Positions 1 through 5,714 of a stretch of 5,714 nt of DNA are shown one piece after another (positions within the stretch are counted from its first letter, which is position 1; each line of letters starts with the position of its first letter). Position numbers and translations under genes: made by a program. Source of the stretch: Collinsella sp. UBA6357 (lineage in GTDB: Bacteria; Actinomycetota; Coriobacteriia; Coriobacteriales; Coriobacteriaceae). Location: positions 1 to 5,714 of the forward strand of contig DJRP01000002.1 in assembly GCA_002437815.1 (NCBI GenBank), read 5' to 3'. The notes below the pieces were generated by a model. That model saw only the letters and a list, made by a program, of their open reading frames with translations. It was not told where the DNA came from and searched no databases.

Positions 1-859
<859 letters not shown>

Positions 860-1104
860 GTTATACTCCGTTAGCTCGGGGTTTGTTCACATGGTGGCTA
901 TTGTCGCATGCCCGGCGCGCACGCGCCCGACGCGCATGGAAAGACCATGGCTTGTCGCTCTATCCGCTCTATCAGGCCATGAGCACACGCGGCCAGGGCG
1001 CCTGGACAAGGCGGGCGGCGAGAGACACTCAGACGGTTCCCCCGCGCGCGATCCGATTCTATACTGGTCGCGTTTTATCCCATCGACCTTTCAGGCAGGA
1101 ACCC
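860..1104. promoter_or_regulatory. Divergent intergenic region between ettA and the TSUP gene
   Basis: This 245-bp gap separates two divergent starts, so it should hold promoters for both. For the rightward gene a good -10 is visible (listed separately). For ettA, reading leftward, the best candidate is GACAAT preceded by TGC, about 40 bases upstream of the GTG. It resembles an extended -10 but has no clear -35. Two short GC-rich dyads are present: GGCGCG-CA-CGCGCC at 914-927 and CCAGG-GCG-CCTGG at 993-1005. Either could be a protein site or chance in GC-rich DNA. I see no convincing small gene here. Confidence 0.4.
1060..1065 (+). promoter_or_regulatory. Probable -10 box of the TSUP transporter gene
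   Basis: TATACT (5 of 6 to TATAAT) lies 39 bases before the ATG at 1105. The hexamer 17 bases upstream (TTCCCC, 1037-1042) is a poor -35. The position suits a short leader ending in the AGGA ribosome site at 1097-1100. It argues against translation starting further upstream. Confidence 0.45.
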
Positions 1105-1896
1105 ATGGAACCGACCACGTATCTCGCTATCGCCTTCGCCGCCGTGCTATTCGGCATCGATAAATCCCTCGCCTCGGGCGCGGGACTGCTCTCCATCGCG
1201 ACGCTCACCGCCGTGATGCCCGCCCACCAGGCCTCCGGCCTCACCTTGCTCATGGCCATCTGCGCCGACTGGAGCGCCATCTGGGCATATCGCGGCAACG
1301 TCTCCGTCAAGTCGCTCGTGAGGATCATCCCCTTCGTGATCGTCGGCATCGCCGGCGGCATCGCCTTCCTCTACGTCGCGGGCGACACGCAGATGCGGCG
1401 CACCATCGGCGTCATCCTGGGCGTGTTCGTCGCGGCGTACTTCATTGGCCTGGCCCGCAAGCGCTTGGGCGAGCGCGGCAACGCGGCAGGGGCCCCGCAG
1501 TCCCCGGACGCCGAGAGCGGGACCGGCCACCTCGACAAGCTCCTCCCGTGGTTCAAGCGCTTCATCTGCGGTATCCTCGCCGGCTTTACCACCATGGTCG
1601 CCAACGCCGCCGGCCCGGTCACGGCGATTTTCTTCCTATCCGAGAAGCTCCCCGTCATGCGGTTCCTGGGTACCACGGCCTGGTTCTACCTCATCGTCAA
1701 CCTCATCAAGCTGCCCATCTCCATCAGCCTAGGCATGATCACCTGGCAGGGGTTCCTCTCCATGGTCTGGACCGTTCCACTGATCATCGTCACCGTGCTC
1801 ATCGGACGCTCGATCGCCAAGCGCGTGAACCAGGATGCCTTCACCAAGCTCGTCTACGCGCTCGCGGTGATCGCCGTCCTGCGTCTCCTCGTGTAG
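1105..1896 (+). CDS. TSUP/TauE-SafE family integral membrane transporter, substrate unknown
   Basis: The product is a 263-residue polytopic inner-membrane protein. Hydrophobic segments are visible at about 5-22, 28-38, 43-62, 70-91, 100-117, 150-178 (a long segment that may contain two spans), 187-212, 217-238 and 246-263. This is the two-repeat architecture of the 4-toluene sulfonate uptake permease (TSUP) family, split by a hydrophilic loop at about 118-148. The second repeat begins with GFTTMVANAAGPVTAIFFL (160-178), matching the conserved small-residue and GP motif that opens that half in TauE/SafE proteins. Family members move sulfite, sulfoacetate, taurine-related organosulfur anions or other organic acids, but nothing here fixes the substrate, and no sulfur-metabolism genes are adjacent. 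The start is ATG 1105 with AGGA four bases upstream. An in-frame ATG at 883 would add 74 non-hydrophobic residues across the promoter and is not believed. The gene is probably monocistronic. Confidence 0.88.
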   Translation: MEPTTYLAIAFAAVLFGIDKSLASGAGLLSIATLTAVMPAHQASGLTLLMAICADWSAIWAYRGNVSVKSLVRIIPFVIVGIAGGIAFLYVAGDTQMRRTIGVILGVFVAAYFIGLARKRLGERGNAAGAPQSPDAESGTGHLDKLLPWFKRFICGILAGFTTMVANAAGPVTAIFFLSEKLPVMRFLGTTAWFYLIVNLIKLPISISLGMITWQGFLSMVWTVPLIIVTVLIGRSIAKRVNQDAFTKLVYALAVIAVLRLLV

Positions 1897-1916
1897 AAGC
1901 TTGGCCGGCTATTACC

Positions 1917-1922
1917 TATAAT
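1917..1922 (+). promoter_or_regulatory. -10 box for the tcdA-tatD unit
   Basis: A perfect TATAAT lies in the 97-bp gap after the TSUP stop and 71 bases before the tcdA ATG. No good -35 is visible at 16-18 bases upstream (TAGAAG at 17). No hairpin terminator for the preceding gene was seen, so read-through from it may add to transcription. Confidence 0.5.
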
Positions 1923-1993
1923 CCCCATAGGCAAGACCCGCGGAGCGCGCCCGGAGCATACGGACGTGACCGCCCGAAACGAAGGGAACCGTC

Positions 1994-2770
1994 ATGCCCG
2001 TAGAGACCCGTGACACCAAACTCGAGATCATCATGGGGCGCGAGGCGCTCGACAAACTGGCCGAGGCCACGGTGCTCGTACTCGGTTGCGGCGGCGTGGG
2101 CTCTAACTGCTGCGAGGCGCTCGCGCGCGGCGGTGTGGGGCATTTTGTGATTCTCGACAAAGACGTGCTTGCGCCTTCCAATATCAACCGCCAGGCCATC
2201 GCCTTCCATAGCACCATCGGCCAGCGCAAAGTCGATGTGATGGAGGCCATGATCCACGACATCAACCCCGATGCCACCGTTATCAAACGCACGGATTACA
2301 TCCTCCCCGACAACATCGATGCGTTCTTCGAGAGCGTCATCGAGCAGGCGGGCGGCAAACTCGACTATGTTGTCGACGCCATCGACACCATCTCGGCCAA
2401 GCTCTCCGTCGCCAAGTACGCCCAGGACCACGGTCTGCGTCTGGTGAGCTCCATGGGCGGCGGCAACAAGCTGCACCCCGAATGTCTGCGCTTCGCCGAC
2501 ATCTTCAACACCGTCCGCGACCCCATGAGTCGCATCATGCGCAAAGAATGCAAGAAGCGTGGCATCAGGAGTCTGCACGTGTTGTTTAGCTGCGAGGAGC
2601 CCGTGCGCACCCGCCGCCGCGACCCCTCCAACATCCACGAGCGCACCGAGCTCGGCACCGCGAGCTTTATGCCACCCATCATGGGGCAGATGATTGCCGG
2701 CGAGGTTATCCGCCAGATCAGCGGCCGCGGCACCGAGCGCGTCCGCTCCGATGGCCAACGCCTGGATTAA
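1994..2770 (+). CDS. tcdA: tRNA threonylcarbamoyladenosine dehydratase TcdA (CsdL/YgdL; E1-like ThiF/MoeB fold)
   Basis: TcdA uses ATP to cyclise t6A at position 37 of ANN-decoding tRNAs to ct6A in the cytoplasm. The 258-residue protein shows the E1-like Rossmann nucleotide site GCGGVGS at 31-37, the acidic D55 of the ILDKD strand, NINRQ at 63-67, and the DAIDTISAK segment at 128-136. The N-terminal pattern IIMGREALDKLAEATVLVLG (12-31) is typical of TcdA rather than of ThiF or MoeB. It also lacks the two CxxC zinc pairs of MoeB/ThiF enzymes. The C-terminal part (HVLFSCEEPVRTRRRDPSN, then the GTASFMPPIMGQMIAGEVI helix region) is of the short type seen in Gram-positive TcdA. ATG 1994 is preceded by GAAGGG with 7 bases spacing. 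tatD starts 17 bases after the stop, so the two are likely co-transcribed. Sister E1-like enzymes acting on sulfur carriers are the alternative, but no carrier protein is nearby. Confidence 0.9.
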   Translation: MPVETRDTKLEIIMGREALDKLAEATVLVLGCGGVGSNCCEALARGGVGHFVILDKDVLAPSNINRQAIAFHSTIGQRKVDVMEAMIHDINPDATVIKRTDYILPDNIDAFFESVIEQAGGKLDYVVDAIDTISAKLSVAKYAQDHGLRLVSSMGGGNKLHPECLRFADIFNTVRDPMSRIMRKECKKRGIRSLHVLFSCEEPVRTRRRDPSNIHERTELGTASFMPPIMGQMIAGEVIRQISGRGTERVRSDGQRLD

Positions 2771-2787
2771 CCGGAAAGCGCCCCGAC

Positions 2788-3579
2788 ATGAACATGACCC
2801 GCCTCATCGATATGCACGCCCACCTCGACCTTATGTCAAATGCCGACGATGTGGCCGCACGGCTCGATGGGGCGGGGCTCGCCATGTTCGATTGTGGCGT
2901 CGACCCGCGCGATTACCAGACAGCGGTCAAACGTGACGACAAGTTCGGAGGCATCGAGGCCGGACTCGGACTCCATCCCTGGTGGATCGCCGATGGACAC
3001 TGTGGCAGTGCCGAAGTCGACCTGCTCTGCAAATTAGCGGCGAGCGTGCGGTTCATCGGAGAGGTCGGGCTCGATTTCTCTCCACGTTTCAGGGGCACCG
3101 AGGGCACTCAGACCGAAGCGTTCGGCCGCCTCTGTAAAACGCTCGCCACGCATCCGCTCCCCCACCGCGTCATGTCGATCCACGCGGTACGGGCGGCGGG
3201 CGCGGTCCTCGACACCCTGGAGAGACACGGGCTGCTCAAGGCAAGCCCCTACTCCCCCGCAATCGTCTTCCACTGGTTCAGCGGTGCGAGCGATGACTTC
3301 ACCCGGGCCAGGGCCGCCGAATGCTACTTCTCGATCAACGAGCGCATGCTCGCCACCAAGCGCGGACGGGAATATGCGCGCCAAGTTTCCACCGATCAGA
3401 TGCTTCTCGAAACCGACTATCCGGCTCAGGCGGGCGAAATGGTCGAAGCCGACTCGATCGAAAGCTCTCTTCTACGCGCCGCGCGAACTATAGCCGATCT
3501 CAAGAACGTCGAGACGGCGTTTATCCGCCAGCGCACAGCCAAAAATGCAGCCCAACTCCTCGCGCTCGATATCGCGTAG
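2788..3579 (+). CDS. TatD-family metal-dependent hydrolase (putative deoxyribonuclease)
   Basis: This 263-residue TIM-barrel amidohydrolase-fold protein carries the full TatD metal-ligand set. It has HAH at 10-12 (in LIDMHAHLD), E92 in GEVGLDF, H132 in SIHAV, H162 in FHWFSG, and D210 in LLETDYP. Length matches the family (about 255-265). TatD enzymes are two-metal 3'-5' DNases or general phosphodiesterases linked to DNA repair and turnover. The exact substrate of this divergent member cannot be read from sequence, so no symbol is given. The start ATG 2788 has a weak GGAAAG at 2773-2778; a second in-frame ATG at 2794 is possible but further from that site. The gene follows tcdA by 17 bases. 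Its stop codon TAG (3577-3579) sits exactly at the left edge of the inverted-repeat element described below, so the last residues may have been shaped by that insertion. Confidence 0.88.
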   Translation: MNMTRLIDMHAHLDLMSNADDVAARLDGAGLAMFDCGVDPRDYQTAVKRDDKFGGIEAGLGLHPWWIADGHCGSAEVDLLCKLAASVRFIGEVGLDFSPRFRGTEGTQTEAFGRLCKTLATHPLPHRVMSIHAVRAAGAVLDTLERHGLLKASPYSPAIVFHWFSGASDDFTRARAAECYFSINERMLATKRGREYARQVSTDQMLLETDYPAQAGEMVEADSIESSLLRAARTIADLKNVETAFIRQRTAKNAAQLLALDIA

Positions 3580-3605
3580 CCAAAAAGTGCGATCCGTGAG
3601 TTATG
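3580..3605 (+). repeat. Left terminal inverted repeat of the candidate MITE
   Basis: It begins directly after the tatD stop codon with CCAAAAAG and ends with CGTGAGTTATG at 3595-3605. It matches the reverse complement of 3778-3803 at 22 of 26 positions. Confidence 0.6.
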
Positions 3606-3643
3606 CCTCTTAAATTGACACAATTATTTATGCCGAAAACACA

Positions 3644-3687
3644 TGTCAGTTATATGACATATTTACTCATGTGTCATATAACTGACA
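3644..3687. repeat. Perfect 16-bp inverted repeat, possible operator or bidirectional promoter
   Basis: TGTCAGTTATATGACA (3644-3659) is followed after 12 bases by its exact reverse complement (3672-3687). Each arm is itself a dyad, TGTCA-N6-TGACA, so the unit offers two palindromic sites with the layout of tandem dimer-binding operators. The symmetry also places ATGACA-N17-TATAAC on both strands: plus 3654-3659 and 3677-3682, minus 3677-3672 and 3654-3649. Both hexamers match the sigma-A consensus at 5 of 6. As RNA it would be a long AU-rich stem. No U-run of terminator type follows on the plus strand; on the minus strand UUUU occurs 4 bases after the stem. Confidence 0.6.
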
Positions 3688-3777
3688 ATTCAAGAATAAT
3701 GCACTCGTCAGCCAACGATCATCTGGCGCTTCAAATTGAATCTTTGGCCCCCCATATCGCTGCTACTATATTTGTCC

Positions 3778-3803
3778 CATAACTCACGAAGGGCGCTTTT
3801 TGG
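3778..3803 (-). repeat. Right terminal inverted repeat of the candidate MITE
   Basis: It reads CATAACTCACG at 3778-3788 and ends CTTTTTGG at 3796-3803. It is the inverted partner of 3580-3605 and ends 9 bases before the stop codon of the leftward HAD gene. Confidence 0.6.
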
Positions 3804-3812
3804 ATAAACGGG

Positions 3813-4505
3813 TCACCGACGAAGCTCCAAGCGGTCTGATTTACCGCGCCCTAGCCGCAGCAAGTCGGGAATCGCGTCAACAATCGCATCGGCGTTATCT
3901 TGACTGAAGCCAAACCGTTCCTCGCGTTTGGCGATAACGGTAAGGCCCGCGCGCTTGCCGGCCGTGATACCCGGAACGGAGTCCTCAACGCAGCAACAAG
4001 CGCTCGCAGGAAGCCCCAGCAAGCTGATCATATGCAGGTAGATGTCGGGCTCAGGTTTGCTCTCGATAAACTGCTCGCCCGACACGATCGGGTCGAACTT
4101 GCCGGTAAGCCCGCATTCGTCGAGCACGCGCAGGATGTTCACCATGCGCGAGGAGGACGCAAGGGCAACGCGCACGCCGCGGTCCTTAAGGGCATCAATC
4201 GTCTTCGCAACGCCGGGGTTAAGCAACGCACGATAGTCATAAGAACGCTTGCCCGCCCAATCGAGATAAACACCGAGAGAGTCCTCGGGCGTCAAGTCGG
4301 CGCGCCCGATCCGCCCGAACCACTCGTGAATCATGCGCACGAACGCCTGGTGCGACGCACCGACTTGAGCCTTGAGTTCGTCCTCGGTCACAGGGATGCC
4401 AAACTCCCTGCTAAATGCGCAAAGCTCCTGCACATAGAAGTACTCGGTGTCGACGAGCACGCCGTCCATATCGAAGATCACAGCTTCGAACGGATAATCT
4501 GCCAC
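3813..4505 (-). CDS. HAD-superfamily hydrolase, subfamily IA, beta-phosphoglucomutase-like phosphatase
   Basis: The 230-residue cytoplasmic protein has all four HAD motifs. These are motif I FDMDGVLVDTE (nucleophile D12, acid/base D14), motif II ASSS at 116-119, motif III lysine K150 in ESKPEPD, and motif IV VEDSVPGITAGKRAG with D175. The DGVLVDTE signature and the helical cap at about 19-95 place it in the beta-PGM/phosphatase group. Members either dephosphorylate small sugar or polyol phosphates or isomerise beta-glucose-1-phosphate, and the sequence alone does not decide which. Pgi and another HAD phosphatase upstream suggest sugar-phosphate metabolism. The start chosen is GTG 4505-4503, with GGAAGGGG at 4520-4513 and 7 bases spacing, which puts the nucleophile at residue 12 as usual. 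An in-frame ATG at 4559 would run through a terminator hairpin and has no ribosome site. No own promoter was seen, so expression probably depends on read-through from the Cof gene. Confidence 0.88.
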   Translation of the reverse strand: MADYPFEAVIFDMDGVLVDTEYFYVQELCAFSREFGIPVTEDELKAQVGASHQAFVRMIHEWFGRIGRADLTPEDSLGVYLDWAGKRSYDYRALLNPGVAKTIDALKDRGVRVALASSSRMVNILRVLDECGLTGKFDPIVSGEQFIESKPEPDIYLHMISLLGLPASACCCVEDSVPGITAGKRAGLTVIAKREERFGFSQDNADAIVDAIPDLLRLGRGKSDRLELRR

Positions 4506-4512
4506 GGCCGAT

Positions 4513-4520
4513 CCCCTTCC
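4513..4520 (-). promoter_or_regulatory. Ribosome binding site that fixes the GTG start of the beta-PGM-like gene
   Basis: GGAAGGGG lies 7 bases before GTG 4505-4503. It begins only a few bases after the U-run of the upstream terminator, so it is barely included if transcription stops there. Confidence 0.6.
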
Positions 4521-4524
4521 ATAG

Positions 4525-4550
4525 AAAAGGGCGCCCGCACACGAGCGCCC
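4525..4550 (-). terminator. Intrinsic terminator after the Cof-type HAD gene
   Basis: Read leftward, GGGCGCTCG - TGTG - CGGGCGCCC forms a 9-bp stem with one G-U pair and a 4-base loop, followed at once by TTTT (4528-4525). It starts 24 bases after the Cof stop codon and lies before the ribosome site of the next gene, so it should reduce transcription into that gene. Confidence 0.75.
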
Positions 4551-4573
4551 CCTGAGCATACGTTGCTGCGATT

Positions 4574-5416
4574 CTAGCCTAGCAGCCTATCGAGCGCCAC
4601 GGCGATGCCGTCATCGTTATTGGAATCGGTCACCATCTGCGCCACGGCCTTGACCTCGTCAACAGCGTTTCCCATGGCCACACCGGTGCCCGCCCACTCG
4701 ATCATAGATTTGTCGTTCTGACCGTCGCCGAACGAAACGACCTCGGAAGCATCGATGCCGAGCTTTCCCAGAGCGCCGGTAAGGGCATGAGCCTTGTCGA
4801 TGCCCTGCGCGGTGTATTCGAAGTACCAGTCGGCCGTGAACATGCCCGAGAGCGTCCGCTTAAAGGGCGCGTACATCTCCTCGTGATGGGCCTCCAGATA
4901 GAGCGGGTCTCCCGCCGTGAGCAACTTGTCGACGGGACCGGCATCGACGATATCGAGAAGGTTCTCGACCTCGTGAATCTTAAGGTCGCAGGCATCGCGC
5001 TCATACTTGACGATGTTCATCTGACTGCCGTCGCGCAGGGTGAGCATGCAGCGATAGGCATCCTCGACATAGAGGTTACGACCCTCGGTGATCCAGGGGA
5101 TCACCTCAAAGTTGCGCAGATGAGCAATCAGGCGTTTGAGCTCGTCGGCCGGCATGGGTTGATCGAAGAGGACCTCCTCGGTCTGGGCATCGACCACGTG
5201 CGCACCGTTGAAAGCCACCAGCAAGCCGTCGTTGTTTTGCAGATCAAGCTCTTCGGCCAGGGCATGCAAGCCCCACACGGGACGCCCCGATGCCAAAATG
5301 AGCTTGATGCCCGCTTCCTGCACCGCGAGCAGGCGCTCACGCGTGCGCGGGGTAATGACCTTCTTATCATTGGTGAGCGTGCCGTCGATATCCATCGCGA
5401 TAGCCTTGATCGCCAT
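4574..5416 (-). CDS. Cof-type HAD-IIB family sugar-phosphate phosphatase
   Basis: The 280-residue cytoplasmic protein has complete HAD type IIB motifs. These are MDIDGTLT at 8-15 (nucleophile D9, acid/base D11), ASGRP at 42-46, K208 in GIDKAHAL, and FGDGQNDKSMI at 229-239 with D231 and D235. The large C2-type cap at roughly 85-195 and the total length fit the Cof/YidA/YwpJ group, which hydrolyses sugar phosphates, FMN precursors or PLP in a broad-specificity manner. No feature picks one substrate. ATG 5416-5414 has a very strong AGGAGGAGG ribosome site 5 bases upstream. The gene has its own upstream region, separated from pgi by a terminator, and ends in a good terminator of its own. Its position behind pgi suggests, but does not prove, a role in hexose-phosphate balance. 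Confidence 0.9.
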   Translation of the reverse strand: MAIKAIAMDIDGTLTNDKKVITPRTRERLLAVQEAGIKLILASGRPVWGLHALAEELDLQNNDGLLVAFNGAHVVDAQTEEVLFDQPMPADELKRLIAHLRNFEVIPWITEGRNLYVEDAYRCMLTLRDGSQMNIVKYERDACDLKIHEVENLLDIVDAGPVDKLLTAGDPLYLEAHHEEMYAPFKRTLSGMFTADWYFEYTAQGIDKAHALTGALGKLGIDASEVVSFGDGQNDKSMIEWAGTGVAMGNAVDEVKAVAQMVTDSNNDDGIAVALDRLLG

Positions 5417-5455
5417 GAGAGCCTCCTCCTACCAGGGCCGTGTCTTTCGTTGCCC

Positions 5456-5461
5456 ATCATA
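5456..5461 (-). promoter_or_regulatory. Weak candidate -10 box for the Cof-type HAD gene
   Basis: TATGAT (5 of 6) read leftward lies about 40 bases before the ATG. No good -35 is found 16-18 bases upstream, where the dyad at 5477-5495 lies instead; an activator or a different promoter is possible. Confidence 0.3.
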
Positions 5462-5476
5462 CATAAAGCCGATGCA

Positions 5477-5495
5477 TGCACGGTTGCACCGTGCA
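5477..5495. promoter_or_regulatory. Dyad-symmetric operator candidate upstream of the Cof-type HAD gene
   Basis: TGCACGG-TTGCA-CCGTGCA is a perfect 7-bp inverted repeat with a 5-base centre. It overlaps a second palindrome, TTGCAC-C-GTGCAA, and abuts TGCATGCA. It lies 61-79 bases upstream of the Cof ATG, just before the candidate -10, where a repressor or activator dimer could act. No T-run follows, so it is not a terminator. Confidence 0.45.
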
Positions 5496-5528
5496 AAATG
5501 TCTGTAATGTACCAAACATAGCGCATGC

Positions 5529-5563
5529 AAAAGACCCCTGCGGCCACAGAGGGCGCAGGGGTC
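5529..5563 (-). terminator. Intrinsic terminator of pgi
   Basis: Read leftward, a perfect 10-bp stem (GACCCCTGCG paired with CGCAGGGGTC) with an 11-base loop is followed at once by TTTT (5532-5529). It begins 26 bases past the pgi stop and separates it from the Cof gene. Confidence 0.8.
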
Positions 5564-5589
5564 CTGCAAAAACCGATTGCCGTTGGCGA

Positions 5590-5714
5590 TTACTTGCGAT
5601 GCGCGCGGTAGAACTCGATGAGCGCCTGCGTGGAGGCGTCCTGGGCGTCCTTGGCGGCATCATCGTGGAAAGCCGGGGTGATCTGCTTGGCAAGCTGCTT
5701 GCCGAGCTCGACGC
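5590..5714 (-). CDS. pgi: Glucose-6-phosphate isomerase, C-terminal 40 residues (partial)
   Basis: Only the last 40 codons and stop (TAA at 5592-5590) are in the window; the gene enters from the right edge. The visible end has VELGKQLAKQITPAF, then DASTQALIEFYRAHRK. This matches the closing motif of the long-form Pgi found in proteobacteria and actinobacteria, where the GVELGK segment carries the catalytic lysine region and a D-S-ST-LI-Y pattern closes the protein. Pgi interconverts glucose-6-phosphate and fructose-6-phosphate in the cytoplasm. The identification rests on a short piece, but the pattern is specific. Confidence 0.85.
   Translation of the reverse strand, partial: VELGKQLAKQITPAFHDDAAKDAQDASTQALIEFYRAHRK

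Larger units (their letters stand above)
3577..3806. mobile_element. Candidate MITE-like element with 26-bp imperfect terminal inverted repeats
   Basis: The segments 3580-3605 and 3778-3803 are inverted copies matching at 22 of 26 positions. The outer block is CCAAAAAG and the inner block is CGTGAGTTATG, both perfect, with four mismatches between them. Counting one extra base at each end, the element (3579-3804, 226 bp) is bounded by TA on both sides (3577-3578 and 3805-3806). This is what a 2-bp TA target duplication would look like, as made by the IS630/Tc1-mariner group. The interior is AT-rich (about 37% G+C by count over 3601-3780) against GC-rich neighbours, and holds no credible ORF. 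The element fills the whole gap between convergent tatD and the HAD gene. TA is only two bases, so the duplication is weak evidence alone. The repeats could also be an unusual paired regulatory structure. Confidence 0.5.

Noticed and set aside
883..1104. A 74-codon N-terminal extension of the TSUP transporter from ATG 883
   Set aside because: It is arginine-rich with no family resemblance, and it crosses the likely -10 box at 1060. ATG 1105 has its own AGGA and gives the normal family length.
1916..2758. Long minus-strand ORF opposite tcdA
   Set aside because: It is a shadow of tcdA, which has full E1-like motifs, and it shows no domain of its own.
3615..3620. Perfect TTGACA as a -35 box
   Set aside because: No -10-like hexamer occurs 16-18 bases downstream. 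It more likely belongs to the small AATTG-ACA-CAATT dyad at 3613-3625 in AT-rich DNA.
3800..3907. A 35-codon plus-strand ORF from TTG 3800 with GAAGGG upstream and a TACTAT-like -10 at 3764
   Set aside because: The supposed ribosome site and start lie inside the right terminal inverted repeat, and the body is antisense to the real HAD gene. No known protein is recognised. A relic of a lost gene start remains possible but is unsupported.
4506..4559. ATG 4559 as the start of the beta-PGM-like gene
   Set aside because: It lacks a ribosome site and would translate through the terminator hairpin. GTG 4505 has a good site and places the motif I aspartate at the normal position.
4787..5521. Long plus-strand ORF opposite the Cof-type HAD gene
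   Set aside because: It is a shadow frame of a gene with all catalytic motifs intact and a strong ribosome site.

Overview
The window is about 60% G+C by eye, is almost fully coding, and carries GTG starts, strong GC third-position bias and TATAAT-like -10 boxes. The proteins look like those of a host-associated actinobacterium. My best guess is the class Coriobacteriia, Collinsella-like; this is an inference from protein flavour and codon use, not a search. No tRNA, rRNA or CRISPR array was seen, and the only mobile-element candidate is a small non-coding one.

Layout. On the minus strand, 1-859 is the 5' half of ettA, an ABC-F translation factor, which runs off the left edge. A 245-bp divergent intergenic region follows. 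On the plus strand come a TSUP/TauE-type membrane protein (1105-1896), then tcdA (tRNA t6A dehydratase, 1994-2770) and a TatD-family metal-dependent hydrolase (2788-3579). tcdA and the hydrolase are 17 bp apart and look like one transcription unit. Between tatD and the next convergent gene lies an AT-rich island (about 37% G+C over 3601-3780). It is framed by imperfect 26-bp terminal inverted repeats and contains a perfect 16-bp inverted repeat. The right part is on the minus strand: the 3' end of pgi (5590-5714), a terminator, a Cof-type HAD phosphatase (4574-5416), a second terminator, and a beta-phosphoglucomutase-like HAD phosphatase (3813-4505).

Functional reading. ettA, tcdA and probably tatD are nucleic-acid or translation housekeeping genes. 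The right-hand block links glucose-6-phosphate isomerase with two phosphatases of families that commonly act on sugar phosphates. Each is separated by an intrinsic terminator, so they need not be co-transcribed at equal levels. The most notable part is the island between the convergent genes (3577-3806), which resembles a MITE (non-autonomous transposable element) inserted at a TA dinucleotide exactly at the tatD stop codon. Nothing else in the window points to a new multi-gene system.
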